Assembly (NCBI GenBank): GCA_034007705.1
Contig: JAVEQK010000003.1
Location: forward strand, 62,001 to 126,000
Source: UBA10518 sp022837185
Lineage (GTDB): Bacteria; Desulfobacterota; Desulfobulbia; Desulfobulbales; Desulfobulbaceae
Direction of reading: 5' to 3'
DNA length: 64,000 nucleotides
This document shows positions 34,638 through 43,861 of this stretch, one piece after another. A program made the position numbers and the translations under genes. Below the pieces are notes generated by a model. That model saw nothing but the letters and a program-made list of their open reading frames with translations, was not told where the DNA came from and did no database searches. Each line of letters starts with the position of its first letter. Position 1 is the stretch's first letter.

Positions 34638-35242
34638 AGCAAAGCGGCAATATCCTCTTCACCGGGGTGGGCGGCCAGGGAATTCTGCTGGCCAGCGAGT
34701 TGACCGCCTATGCCCAGCTGGCGGCGGGCTATGACGTCAAGAAAAGCGAGGTGCACGGCATGGCGCAGCGGGGCGGGTCGGTGGTCGCGCACCTCAAGTA
34801 CGGGGAGCGGGTTTATTCCCCCCTGATTGAACCGGGCACCGCCGATATCCAGGTGGCCTTCGAAGAGCTGGAGGCGGTGCGCTATCTGCCCTTTCTGCAC
34901 CGGGACAGCGCCGTGGTCGTCAACACCCAGAGGATACTGCCGCCGGCCGTGGCCACCGGCAGGGCCTCCTATCCGGACAACATCCTGGAGGAATTGCGCA
35001 CCCGCCATATTCACGTGGTGGCTGTCGATGCGTTCGCGGTCGCCCGGGAGATAGGGGAAATCAGAACGGCCAACGTGGTCCTGGTCGGCGCCATGTCCAA
35101 TTTTCTGGCGGTCAGCCCCGGGATTTTTCTCGATGTTATCGATGAGCGGATCAAGAAAGGGTTTCGGGAAGTGAACAAGAAGGCGTTTACCGCCGGCCGC
35201 GACCTGGTCTATGCCTCGCGGCGCCATGATGCAAAAAGGTGA
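34634..35242 (+). CDS. iorB: Indolepyruvate ferredoxin oxidoreductase, beta subunit
   Basis: The 202-residue gamma-domain partner of IorA. It opens with the family motif TGVGGQGILLAS and contains SEVHGMAQRGGSV, both typical of 2-oxoacid:ferredoxin oxidoreductase gamma domains. It overlaps iorA by 4 bp and is 4 bp before the PaaK ATG, so the genes are one transcript. Confidence 0.93.
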   Translation: MKQSGNILFTGVGGQGILLASELTAYAQLAAGYDVKKSEVHGMAQRGGSVVAHLKYGERVYSPLIEPGTADIQVAFEELEAVRYLPFLHRDSAVVVNTQRILPPAVATGRASYPDNILEELRTRHIHVVAVDAFAVAREIGEIRTANVVLVGAMSNFLAVSPGIFLDVIDERIKKGFREVNKKAFTAGRDLVYASRRHDAKR

Positions 35243-35246
35243 CAGG

Positions 35247-36554
35247 ATGAACATGATGGGGATCGACGAACTGGAGAAGCTGCCCCGCCAGGGCATAGAA
35301 TCCATTCAGTTGCGGCGGCTGCAGAAACTGGTGGCCAGAGTGTACGAGCGGGTCCGCCCGTACCGGGAGAAGATGGACCGGGCCGGGGTCAAGCCGGACG
35401 ACATCCGCTCCCTGGACGACCTGCGCCGCCTGCCGTTCACCACCAAGGATGACCTGCGGGACAATTATCCCTTCGGCCTGTTCGCGGCGCCGCTGGACGA
35501 TGTGGTCCGCGTCCACGCTTCCTCCGGGACCACGGGCAAACCGACGGTGGTCGGCTATACCGCCGCCGACATCGGGGTCTGGGCGGATGTCATGGCCAGG
35601 TGCCTGGCGATGGGAGGAGTGACCACGGGCGACATGGTGCAGAATGCCTACGGCTACGGCCTGTTCACCGGCGGGCTCGGGGCCCATTACGGCGCCGAGC
35701 GGCTCGGGGCCACGGTCATTCCGGTTTCCGGGGGCAACACCAAGCGGCAGATCACCATCATGCGCGACTTCGGCTCGACGGTTCTCCTTTCCACCCCCTC
35801 CTACGCCCTGAACCTTGCCGATGCCATGACCGATGTCGGCATCACCCTCGATCAGCTGAAGCTGCGGGTGGGCATCCACGGCGCCGAGCCCTGGAGCCTG
35901 AACATGCGGGAGGAGGTTGAGCGCAAACTCGGGATTCGGGCGCTGGATATCTACGGTCTCAGCGAAGTCATCGGCCCCGGAGTGGCCATGGAGTGTCCGG
36001 AGAGCGAACAGGGGATGCATGTGCTCGAGGACCATTTTCTGCCGGAGATTGTCGACCCCGAAACCTTTGCGCCGCTTCCGCCGGGCGAACAGGGTGAACT
36101 GGTGTTCACCACCCTGACCAAGGAGGCCTTCCCGATCATCCGCTACCGGACCAAGGACCTTTCCCGGCTGTTTGTCGAGCAGTGCCGCTGCGGCCGCACC
36201 CTGGTGCGGATGGCGAAAGTGACGGGCCGGACCGACGACATGCTCATCATCCGCGGGGTGAATGTCTTCCCGTCCCAGGTGGAGCATGTTCTCATGGGCA
36301 TCGAGGGTGTCGAACCCCATTACCAGATTGAAGTGAACCGGGAAGGCAACCTTGACACCATGGATATCCTGGTCGAGGTCAGCGAGAAAATATTCCACGA
36401 CGAGGTCAAGGTCCTGGTAGGGTTGAGCCGGAGAATTCAGGCAGAAATCAAGGATCTGCTCGGCGTCACCTGCAACGTTAAACTTGTGGAGCCGCGGACA
36501 ATCCAGCGCAGCGAAGGCAAGGCCCGCAGGGTCATCGACAACCGCAGGCTGTAA
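35247..36554 (+). CDS. Phenylacetate-CoA ligase family protein (first copy)
   Basis: It likely activates phenylacetate or a related aryl acid with ATP and CoA, or works in reverse to make ATP. I use the ATG at 35247 after AGGTGACAGG, giving 435 residues. It has the adenylate-forming P-loop SSGTTGKPT, the YGLSEV motif, the hinge YRTKDLSRL and the C-terminal GRTDDMLIIRGVNVFP and GKARRVIDN. It directly follows iorB, whose product would be the matching aryl-acetyl-CoA, so ATP recovery is a reasonable inference. Confidence 0.9.
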   Translation: MNMMGIDELEKLPRQGIESIQLRRLQKLVARVYERVRPYREKMDRAGVKPDDIRSLDDLRRLPFTTKDDLRDNYPFGLFAAPLDDVVRVHASSGTTGKPTVVGYTAADIGVWADVMARCLAMGGVTTGDMVQNAYGYGLFTGGLGAHYGAERLGATVIPVSGGNTKRQITIMRDFGSTVLLSTPSYALNLADAMTDVGITLDQLKLRVGIHGAEPWSLNMREEVERKLGIRALDIYGLSEVIGPGVAMECPESEQGMHVLEDHFLPEIVDPETFAPLPPGEQGELVFTTLTKEAFPIIRYRTKDLSRLFVEQCRCGRTLVRMAKVTGRTDDMLIIRGVNVFPSQVEHVLMGIEGVEPHYQIEVNREGNLDTMDILVEVSEKIFHDEVKVLVGLSRRIQAEIKDLLGVTCNVKLVEPRTIQRSEGKARRVIDNRRL

Positions 36555-36586
36555 GAGCTGCAACGATCAAGTACAGGAGTAGAGCC

Positions 36587-37018
36587 ATGAAAGTTGAACA
36601 GATAGCCGTCTTTCTCGAAAACAAGTCCGGCCGCCTGGCGGAAATTACCAACGTCCTGGCGCAAAACAACATCAACATCAGGGCCCTGTCGGTTGCCGAC
36701 ACCGCCGACTTCGGCATCCTGCGGCTCATTGTCGATAAGGTCGACGAGGCCAAAAAGGTCCTGAAGGAAAACGGCTTTACCGTCGGCAAGACCAATGTGA
36801 TCGCCGTTGAGGTGCCGGACCGCTGCGGCGGACTGGCCGGAGTGCTCAAGACCATCGAGGCGGCGGGGATCAACGTGGAGTACATGTATGCCTTCGTCAA
36901 TAAAAGCGGGGAGAACGCGGTGCTCATTTTCCGTTTTGACGATATGGACAGGGCCATTGCGGCCCTGCAGAAGGACAGGTTCATCATACTGAGCGGGGAG
37001 CAGGTCTGCGCGCTGTAG
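36587..37018 (+). CDS. Tandem ACT-domain protein
   Basis: 143 residues composed of two ACT domains (about 4-68 and 70-138), each opening like VFLENKSGRLAEITNVLA and VPDRCGGLAGVLKTIE. ACT domains bind amino acids and transmit allosteric signals. No catalytic domain is present. It lies between paaK and livK, a common partnership in Desulfobacterota, so it may sense the amino acid handled by this island. Confidence 0.85.
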   Translation: MKVEQIAVFLENKSGRLAEITNVLAQNNINIRALSVADTADFGILRLIVDKVDEAKKVLKENGFTVGKTNVIAVEVPDRCGGLAGVLKTIEAAGINVEYMYAFVNKSGENAVLIFRFDDMDRAIAALQKDRFIILSGEQVCAL

Positions 37019-37094
37019 TCCCTGCCGGTGAGTGATACGGGGGGGGAACGGTTTCTCCCTGCTCAGGCGTTATCTTAAATAAGGAGGAAAAGCG

Positions 37095-38249
37095 GTGAAA
37101 AACATGTTCAAAAAAGCAATCGTGGCCGTCGCTGCCGCCGGTATGCTTGCATTGCCGGCCCTGCAGGCGGCGGTGGCCGACACCATCACGGTCGGGGCGA
37201 TTCTGGCTGAAACCGGTCCGTCGTTTCTCGGTGTGCCCGAGGCCAACACCCTGCGCATGCTGACCGAGGAATTGAATGCCAGGGGAGGGATCAACGGCAA
37301 CACCATCGAGTTGATCGTCAAGGATTCCGGGGGCAATCCCGAAAAAGCCATTTCCTTTGCCAAGCAGCTGATCGAGGAGAACAAGGTGTTTGCCATCATC
37401 GGCCCCTCGACCAGCGGCGAAACCATGAAAATCAAAAATATTGCCGAGCAGACGGAGACCATCCTGATTTCGTGCGCGGCCGCGGAAGTGATCGTCAACC
37501 CGGTGGCCAAATGGGTGTTCAAGACGCCGCAGATGGACAGCGACGCCGTCAAGAAAATCTACATGGAGATGAACCGGCAGAACATTGCCAAAATAGCAGT
37601 GGTCGCCGGGAATACCGGGTTCGGCAAGGCCGGCAAGGACCAGCTGCTGCAGATTGCTCCCGAATTCGGCATAGAAGTGGTGATCAGCGAGGTGTATGAC
37701 AAGGATGCCACCGATCTTTCCGCCGTTGTTGCCAAGCTGATGGCCAACAAGGATATTCAGGCGGTGGTCAACTGGTCCATCGTCCCGGCCCAGTCCATCA
37801 TCATCAAGAACATCCGCCAGGCCGGCTGGGATGTGCCGATCTTCCAGAGCCACGGTTTCGGCAACATCAAGTTCGTCCAGGCCGCCGGCGATGCCGCCGA
37901 TGGAACGATTTTTCCGGCGGGCCGCCTGCTGGTCGCCGATGTCCTGCCCGACGACCATCCCCAGAAGGAAGTTCTGGTGAAGTACAAGAACGACTATGAA
38001 AGCAGGTTCAAGGAAGATGTTTCGACCTTCGGCGGCCATGCCTACGACGCCTTCATGATCCTCGTCCAGGCCATCGCCGAGGCCGGCCCCGACAAAGCCA
38101 AGGTCCGGGACGCCATCGAAAACATGAAGGGATTTGTCGGCACCGGCGGCATTTTCAATTTTTCGCCGGAAGATCACACCGGCCTTGGTCTTGACGGTTT
38201 TGAACTGATAACGGTCAAGGACGGCAAATTCGCCCTGTACATGAATTGA
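37095..38249 (+). CDS. livK: Branched-chain amino-acid-type ABC transporter binding protein
   Basis: A 384-residue periplasmic receptor (Peripla_BP_6 family) with a GTG start after AAGGAGG. A signal peptide of about 28 residues ends near ALQAAVADT. The mature part opens TITVGAILAETGPSF and includes AIIGPSTSGETM and the FGGHAYDAFMIL segment. LivK-type receptors range from leucine to aromatic acids; the ior/paaK context hints at hydrophobic or aromatic ligands. A strong terminator-like hairpin follows. Confidence 0.88.
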   Translation: MKNMFKKAIVAVAAAGMLALPALQAAVADTITVGAILAETGPSFLGVPEANTLRMLTEELNARGGINGNTIELIVKDSGGNPEKAISFAKQLIEENKVFAIIGPSTSGETMKIKNIAEQTETILISCAAAEVIVNPVAKWVFKTPQMDSDAVKKIYMEMNRQNIAKIAVVAGNTGFGKAGKDQLLQIAPEFGIEVVISEVYDKDATDLSAVVAKLMANKDIQAVVNWSIVPAQSIIIKNIRQAGWDVPIFQSHGFGNIKFVQAAGDAADGTIFPAGRLLVADVLPDDHPQKEVLVKYKNDYESRFKEDVSTFGGHAYDAFMILVQAIAEAGPDKAKVRDAIENMKGFVGTGGIFNFSPEDHTGLGLDGFELITVKDGKFALYMN

Positions 38250-38279
38250 TTGCACGCTGTTCGCAGCAGCACGGAGGTG

Positions 38280-38313
38280 AAGGGGCGGGAGATATGTTTC
38301 CCGCCCCTTTTTA
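38280..38313 (+). terminator. Terminator-like hairpin between livK and livH
   Basis: AAGGGGCGGGA (38280-38290) and TCCCGCCCCTT (38299-38309) form an 11-bp stem with an 8-nt loop, ending in a short T-tract to 38312. It has the full form of an intrinsic terminator, yet it sits within the transporter operon, so partial read-through is expected. Confidence 0.75.
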
Positions 38314-38349
38314 TGACTGCCCGCGACGGCTGGCGCTCCACGGTGGCCA

Positions 38350-39240
38350 ATGGATTCTTCGCTTTTTCTCCAGTATCTTTTTGCCGGCATCACCTATGGC
38401 ATCATTTATGCCATCGTGGCCATAGGCTTCAACATCATCTACAACACCACCGGCATTATCAACTTCGCCCAGGGGGAATTCCTCATGCTGGGGGGGATGA
38501 TCTCCATTTCCATGCTGCAGTTCATGCCGCTGCCCCTTGCCATCGCCGTGGCGGTTCTTGTAACGATGCTGATCGGCGCGCTGATCGAAATGGTTTTCAT
38601 CCGCTGGATAAACAATCCCTCCGTTCTGCGCATGGTGGTCATCACCATCGGCATTTCCATCCTCATCCGTGAGGCTGCCCTGCATGTCTGGGGGGAAAGC
38701 GTTCGGGCGCTCCCCTATTTCATCGGCAGCGCGGTAACCTCCATCGCCGTTTTCGGCACCAGGATCTCCCCCCAGGTCCTGATCGTGATCGGCGCCTGTT
38801 CCATCATGGTGCTGGGGCTGAGTCTTTTTTTCAGGTACACGTCCCTGGGCCGGGAGATGCGCGCATGTTCGGCGAACCGGAGAGCGGCAACCCTCTGCGG
38901 CATCAATGTCAAGAACAAGGTGACGCTTTCCTTCATGCTGTCGGCCGGCATCGGCGCCCTGGCCGGGGCGGTTATGAGCCCCATTACCTACACCCAGTAC
39001 GACAACGGCACGGGCCTGGCCATCAAGGGGTTCACCGTCGCCATCCTCGGCGGTCTCGGCAATTCCCTGGCCGCGGTTGCCGCCGGCTTGATCCTCGGGA
39101 TCATCGAGGCTTTCAGTGTTTCCTTTCTGCCCCTCGCCTTTCAGGACGCGGTGGCCATCACCATTCTGCTGATCATCCTCTTTCTCCGGCCGCACGGCCT
39201 GTTCGGCAGCAGTGAGGCGGCGAGGCTGAAGGAGTTCTGA
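38350..39240 (+). CDS. livH: Branched-chain amino-acid-type ABC permease LivH
   Basis: A 296-residue inner-membrane permease of about eight helices. GITYGIIYAIVAIGFNIIY, TTGIINFAQGEFLMLG and the EAA-type GLGNSLAAVAAGLILGIIEA near the C-terminus are LivH hallmarks. The last base of its TGA stop is the first base of the livM ATG, so LivH and LivM are translationally linked. Confidence 0.93.
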   Translation: MDSSLFLQYLFAGITYGIIYAIVAIGFNIIYNTTGIINFAQGEFLMLGGMISISMLQFMPLPLAIAVAVLVTMLIGALIEMVFIRWINNPSVLRMVVITIGISILIREAALHVWGESVRALPYFIGSAVTSIAVFGTRISPQVLIVIGACSIMVLGLSLFFRYTSLGREMRACSANRRAATLCGINVKNKVTLSFMLSAGIGALAGAVMSPITYTQYDNGTGLAIKGFTVAILGGLGNSLAAVAAGLILGIIEAFSVSFLPLAFQDAVAITILLIILFLRPHGLFGSSEAARLKEF

Positions 39241-40307
39241 TGACCTTCCCGAAAAGATACCTGGCCGTCGCCGGCCTCCTGGCCATGGTCGTCGGCATCC
39301 AGCAGTTGACCGCCCTGACCGGGACCGCCTATTACCTGACCCAGCTGACCATGGCGGCCTACTATTCCCTGCTGATCATCGGCCTCTGCCTCCTGATGGG
39401 CTATACCGGCCAGCTCTCCCTGGGCCACGCGGGTTTTTTCGCCATCGGCGGCTATATTTCCGCCGCTCTCACCACCCATGATTTCTCGGCCCATGGCGAC
39501 ACGCTCCTCCTGGGGCTCATGGAAAAAACGGGAATGCTGATGCACCGGCAGAGCCTGTACGGGGAGCCGCTGCTCAATGTCCACCCCTGGCCGGCCTGTT
39601 TCATCGCCATAGGGATGGCCGTCCTCGTCGCCCTGGTTCTCGGGGTTCCCGTCCTCAGACTCAAGGGGCATTATCTGGCCATGGCCACCCTCGGCTTCGG
39701 GATCATCATCTACCGGGTGGTGCTGGCCAGCGAATTTTTCGGTGAGGCGGACGGTATTTCCGAGGTGCCGGCGTTCAATCTGCTGCCCGGCCTTTCGGTC
39801 AACGGCGATTTTGCCTTCCGGGTCACAAACTACTACATCGCCTGGGGACTGCTGCTCCTCGGTCTGGTCCTGCTGCTGAACCTCATCCATTCCCGGGTCG
39901 GCCGCGCCCTGCGGTCCATTCATGGCTCCGAGGAGGCGGCCGAGGCGATGGGGGTCGACACCTCCCGCTACAAGCTCTACATCTTTGTGATCAGCGCGGC
40001 CTTTGCCGCCGCCGCCGGTTCGTTTCTGGCCCATTACAACGGCGGCATCGGGCCGTCCGAGGCCGGGGTCATGAAATCGGTCCGCTACGTGGCGATTGTC
40101 GCGGTCGGCGGCATGGCGAATCTGTGGGGCGCCCTGCTCATGGGCGTCCTGCTGAATTTCATGTCCCTGCGCGGCATGTTCGGCACCTATGATGACGCCG
40201 TATTCGGCATTATTCTGATCCTGATCATGCTGTTCGCCCCCCGGGGCATACTGAGCCTGCGCATGACAAATGTCTTCCGGGCCAGGGCCAAAACTCCCGG
40301 AGAGTGA
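39240..40307 (+). CDS. livM: Branched-chain amino-acid-type ABC permease LivM
   Basis: The 355-residue second permease. It has about ten predicted helices, the LLMGYTGQLSLGHAGFF signature and the C-terminal EAA loop AVGGMANLWGALLMGVLLN. A large periplasmic loop (about 85-120) with the segment GMLMHRQSLYGEPL interrupts the helices; this loop is longer than in E. coli-type LivM but common in this lineage. It is followed by livG after 7 bp. Confidence 0.92.
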   Translation: MTFPKRYLAVAGLLAMVVGIQQLTALTGTAYYLTQLTMAAYYSLLIIGLCLLMGYTGQLSLGHAGFFAIGGYISAALTTHDFSAHGDTLLLGLMEKTGMLMHRQSLYGEPLLNVHPWPACFIAIGMAVLVALVLGVPVLRLKGHYLAMATLGFGIIIYRVVLASEFFGEADGISEVPAFNLLPGLSVNGDFAFRVTNYYIAWGLLLLGLVLLLNLIHSRVGRALRSIHGSEEAAEAMGVDTSRYKLYIFVISAAFAAAAGSFLAHYNGGIGPSEAGVMKSVRYVAIVAVGGMANLWGALLMGVLLNFMSLRGMFGTYDDAVFGIILILIMLFAPRGILSLRMTNVFRARAKTPGE

Positions 40308-40314
40308 GGGATCC

Positions 40315-41109
40315 ATGCTGGAACTGCAAGGGGTGCATAAGCATTTCGGCGGGCTGCACGCGGTGAACGATGTCAGTTTCCGCGTCCTTCCGGGCACAAT
40401 CAAGGCGATCATCGGGCCCAACGGCGCCGGCAAGACCACCCTGTTCAACCTTATCGCCGGGGTCCTGGCCCCGACCTCGGGCGCCATTACCTTCAAGGGC
40501 AGTGAAATTCAGGGGCTGAAGCCCCACCGCATCGCCGCGCTCGGCATGTCGCGCACCTTTCAGAATGTCAAGCTTTTCCACGGCATGAGCGCCCTGGAGA
40601 ATGTCATGGTCGGCCGGCATATCCGCAGCAGGGCCGGTTTCCTGGCAGGGATGTGTAACCTGCCGTGGACCTGGACGGAGGAGAGGAGTATCCGCCACAG
40701 GGCCATGCAGCTCATGGAGGAGCTTGACATCGCAGCGTACGCCGGGGTGGAGGCCACCAGTCTTGCCTTCGGCCAGCAGCGGGCCGTCGAGATGGCCCGG
40801 GCGCTGGCGGCGGAGCCGGACCTGCTGCTGCTGGACGAACCGGCGGCGGGCCTGAATATTTATGAGACCGCGGAGATCGCCAGGTTGATCAGCAGAATTC
40901 GCGACAAGGGGATCACGGTTCTGCTGGTGGAGCATGACATGTCGCTGGTCATGGATATTTCCGACGAAATCATTGTTCTCAGTTTCGGCGAAAAGATCGC
41001 CGAAGACAGGCCGGAAGCGATTCAGCGCCATCCCGAGGTCATTAAAATATATCTGGGCGGGGAGGAAGAGGTTGACGCCCGGGCCGGGGGCGGTACACAG
41101 CCATGCTGA
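40315..41109 (+). CDS. livG: Branched-chain amino-acid-type ABC ATPase LivG
   Basis: I start at the ATG after GAGGGA, giving 264 residues. Walker A is GPNGAGKTT (about 33-41), the LivG-typical insertion carries SRTFQNVKLF, the signature-like region reads LAFGQQR instead of LSGGQ, Walker B is LLLLDEPAAGLN and the H-loop is VEHDMSLVM. The FGQQR variant is normal for LivG. It overlaps livF by 7 bp. Confidence 0.92.
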   Translation: MLELQGVHKHFGGLHAVNDVSFRVLPGTIKAIIGPNGAGKTTLFNLIAGVLAPTSGAITFKGSEIQGLKPHRIAALGMSRTFQNVKLFHGMSALENVMVGRHIRSRAGFLAGMCNLPWTWTEERSIRHRAMQLMEELDIAAYAGVEATSLAFGQQRAVEMARALAAEPDLLLLDEPAAGLNIYETAEIARLISRIRDKGITVLLVEHDMSLVMDISDEIIVLSFGEKIAEDRPEAIQRHPEVIKIYLGGEEEVDARAGGGTQPC

Positions 41110-41828
41110 AGGTCAGGAATCTCAACTCCGGCTACGGAAAACTGCGGGTGCTGAAAAACATCTCCCTCCATGTCGACGGCGGGGAGATCGTTGCCATGAT
41201 CGGCGCCAACGGGGCCGGCAAGACGACCCTGCTCCATACCATCATCGGCCTGGTGCGGTCCACGGAAGGGGTGATCGAATTCAACGGCCGGAACTGCAGA
41301 CGGATGGCGGCACAGGACATCGTGGCCAGCGGTTGTGTCCTGGTCCCGGAGGGGCGTCAGGTTTTCGCCCCTCTGTCGGTCGAGGAGAACCTGATCCTGG
41401 GCGGGTATGTGCTGCAGAAAAAAGAAGGCCGGCCGGCAATGGCAAGGGAGCTCGACCGCCAGTACGACCTGTTCCCCGTTCTGCGGGAGCGCCGTTCCCA
41501 GCTGGCCGGGACCCTTTCCGGCGGCGAACAGCAGATGCTGGCCATGGCCAGGGCGCTGATGTCGCGGCCCCGGCTGGTCATGATGGACGAGCCTTCCACC
41601 GGGCTTGCGCCCCTCATTGTCAGAAATATATTTCAGGTGATCGTCCGCCTGCGCGAGGAGGGCAACACCGTACTCCTGATTGAACAGAACGCCAAAGCCG
41701 CCCTGGCGATTGCCGACCGGGGCTATGTTCTGGAAACCGGGAAAATAATCCTGCAGGGACCGGCTGAAGACCTGCTGGCCAACAGGGACGTACAGCGGGC
41801 CTACCTGGGACGGGAAAAAATAGAATAG
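41103..41828 (+). CDS. livF: Branched-chain amino-acid-type ABC ATPase LivF
   Basis: The 241-residue second ATPase: Walker A GANGAGKTT, VLVPEGRQVFAPLSVEEN, signature LSGGEQQ, Walker B RLVMMDEPSTGLAP and H-loop IEQNAKAAL (glutamine replacing the usual histidine, as is typical in LivF). It completes livKHMGF. A 74-bp gap precedes the second PaaK gene. Confidence 0.93.
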   Translation: MLKVRNLNSGYGKLRVLKNISLHVDGGEIVAMIGANGAGKTTLLHTIIGLVRSTEGVIEFNGRNCRRMAAQDIVASGCVLVPEGRQVFAPLSVEENLILGGYVLQKKEGRPAMARELDRQYDLFPVLRERRSQLAGTLSGGEQQMLAMARALMSRPRLVMMDEPSTGLAPLIVRNIFQVIVRLREEGNTVLLIEQNAKAALAIADRGYVLETGKIILQGPAEDLLANRDVQRAYLGREKIE

Positions 41829-41902
41829 CTTTCGGGGCAGGGCTTGGGATGGTACAATGCACATCCCGGGCTTCTGCCCCCCAACGCCAACGGAAGGGTA
41901 TT

Positions 41903-43201
41903 ATGTACTGGGAAGCGGAAAAAGAACGCATGGCCAGGGAAGCGCTGGAACAGCTGCAGCTTGAGCGGCTGCAGTCCACCCTCTACCGGGTCGGGACGCA
42001 TGTGCCGTTCTATCGCAGGAAATTTGAGGAACTGCAGCTCGATTACGACAATTTCCGCGACCTGCGGGACCTGCGCAAACTGCCGTTTACCACCAAACAG
42101 GACCTGCGGGACAACTATCCCTACGGCCTCTTTGCCGTGCCCCTGCGGGATGTGGTCCGGGTTCATTCCTCCTCGGGCACCACCGGAGTGGCCACGGTGG
42201 TCGGCTACACCAGAAATGACATCAAGAACTGGTCCAACCTGGTGGCCAGGGTCCTGACGGCGGCGGGTGTCACCGCCGATGACGTGATCCAGATCGCCTT
42301 CGGCTACGGGCTGTTTACCGGGGGCTTCGGTCTCCACTACGGCGCGGAGCGCATCGGGGCCTCGGTGATCCCCATTTCATCGGGCAACACCAAGCGGCAG
42401 ATCCAGATCATGCAGGATTTTAAAACCACGGCTCTGGTCTGCACCCCCAGCTATGCCCTGATTATCGCCGACACCCTGATGGAGATGGGGATCAACCCGA
42501 GCGGCCTTTCCCTGCGGGTCGGTTTGTTCGGAGCGGAACCGTGGTCCGAGGCCATGCGCCGGGAGATCAACGAAAAACTCTCCATCGTGGCCACGGACAA
42601 TTACGGCCTGTCCGAGGTCATGGGGCCGGGGGTGGCGGGGGAATGCCGGGAATGCAACGGCCTGCACATCAACGAGGACCACTTCCTTGTCGAAGTGATC
42701 GACCCGGTGACCCTGGAGCCGGTGGAGCCGGGTGAAACCGGCGAACTGGTGATCACCACCCTGACCAAGGAAGCCTTTCCCATGATCAGGTACCGCACCC
42801 GCGACCTCACCCGGCTGCTGCCGGAACCCTGTCCCTGCGGCCGGACGCTTACCCGCATGGAGCGGATCACCGGGCGCTCCGACGATATGCTGATCATCAA
42901 GGGGGTCAATGTCTTTCCTCTGCAGATCGAAAAAGTGCTCTTTGAAATCGATGGCATCGAGCCCCACTACCAGATTGTCGTCGACAGGGAGAACCACAGC
43001 GACAAGGTGACGGTGCTGGTGGAAGTGCAGGAAGCGATATTTTTCGACGTCATGAAAAAACAGCGCCAGTTCATCGAACATATCAAGACGCGGCTTGCCT
43101 CCGAACTGGGCATTTCAGTGGACGTCAAGCTGGTTGAGGAAAAAACCCTCGAGCGCACCGAGGGCAAGAGTAAACGGGTTGTTGACAACCGCAAACTGTA
43201 G
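41903..43201 (+). CDS. Phenylacetate-CoA ligase family protein (second copy)
   Basis: 432 residues from the ATG after GGAAGGG. It has the P-loop SSGTTGVAT (valine replacing the first copy's lysine), YGLSEVMGPGV, YRTRDLTRLL and the C-terminal GRSDDMLIIKGVNVFP, GKSKRVVDN. It is a clear paralogue of the 35247 gene across its full length. The lysine-to-valine change at the P-loop is worth noting, though PaaK enzymes vary there. Two ligases flanking one transporter suggest two aryl-acid substrates or opposed directions. Confidence 0.88.
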   Translation: MYWEAEKERMAREALEQLQLERLQSTLYRVGTHVPFYRRKFEELQLDYDNFRDLRDLRKLPFTTKQDLRDNYPYGLFAVPLRDVVRVHSSSGTTGVATVVGYTRNDIKNWSNLVARVLTAAGVTADDVIQIAFGYGLFTGGFGLHYGAERIGASVIPISSGNTKRQIQIMQDFKTTALVCTPSYALIIADTLMEMGINPSGLSLRVGLFGAEPWSEAMRREINEKLSIVATDNYGLSEVMGPGVAGECRECNGLHINEDHFLVEVIDPVTLEPVEPGETGELVITTLTKEAFPMIRYRTRDLTRLLPEPCPCGRTLTRMERITGRSDDMLIIKGVNVFPLQIEKVLFEIDGIEPHYQIVVDRENHSDKVTVLVEVQEAIFFDVMKKQRQFIEHIKTRLASELGISVDVKLVEEKTLERTEGKSKRVVDNRKL

Positions 43202-43215
43202 CTGGAGGAACATCC

Positions 43216-43701
43216 ATGAAAATGGTAAAACAGGCAATCTCCACGGCGGCGGTTCTGTTCCTGGCATTGGTGCTGACAGCCGCGGCCGGGTACAGTCAGC
43301 CCGCCGATATGGGGGGCTGGGAGGAGGGGGGCGAGTACAACCGCCTCTACGCTGCCTCGGAGCTTGATCGGCTGAAGTGCACCATCGACAAGGTGATCGA
43401 GGTCGAGCCGATGGCGGGGATGGCTCCCGGCATCGCCCTGCTGGTCAAGGATGCGGACGGGGAAAAGATCACGGTCCACGTCGGTCCCAAGTGGTTCCTT
43501 GGCGACTCCATCGGCTTCAAGCGGGGAGACGAGGTCAAGATCAGGGGCGCCTGGGCGGAGATTGAGGGTCAGGAGGTCTTCATGGCCGCCAAGATCAAAA
43601 AAGGTGACTTTGCCGAACTGAAGGTCCGGCTGACCAAGGACGGCAAGCCTTTCTGGACCATGACCCCGGAGGAGTTGGCCAGGGAGCGTAATTCGGAGTG
43701 A
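43216..43701 (+). CDS. Secreted protein with predicted OB-like fold
   Basis: 161 residues with a clear signal peptide (about 1-27, ending AAAGYSQP). The mature region has the pattern KWFLGDSIGFKRGDEVKIRG, then AEIEGQEVFMAAKIKKG: a gapped glycine/charged beta-barrel reminiscent of OB-like domains. No haem or metal motif is visible. It lies 14 bp after the second PaaK gene and may be co-transcribed by chance. I do not recognise a function. Confidence 0.55.
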   Translation: MKMVKQAISTAAVLFLALVLTAAAGYSQPADMGGWEEGGEYNRLYAASELDRLKCTIDKVIEVEPMAGMAPGIALLVKDADGEKITVHVGPKWFLGDSIGFKRGDEVKIRGAWAEIEGQEVFMAAKIKKGDFAELKVRLTKDGKPFWTMTPEELARERNSE

Positions 43702-43829
43702 AATACCGGAACCCCGCACCCATGGGTGGTTGAGCCTGTCTGCAAGGCGTCCTTCCGTGGGTCAGGAAGGCGTTGCGGCCTGGGGCCGGGAATTGGGGAC
43801 CGCCCTCAATCGTCCGCGGCAGAGCAGGA

Positions 43830-43856
43830 CAAATCACGCCCCGTTGCAGGGGCGAT
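43830..43856 (-). terminator. Weak terminator-like hairpin
   Basis: CGCCCC (43837-43842), loop GTTGCA, GGGGCG (43849-43854), just after the stop of the minus-strand charged protein, with only a poor T-rich tail (TGATTTGTC on the minus strand). Confidence 0.35.
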
Positions 43857-43861
43857 GCCTG

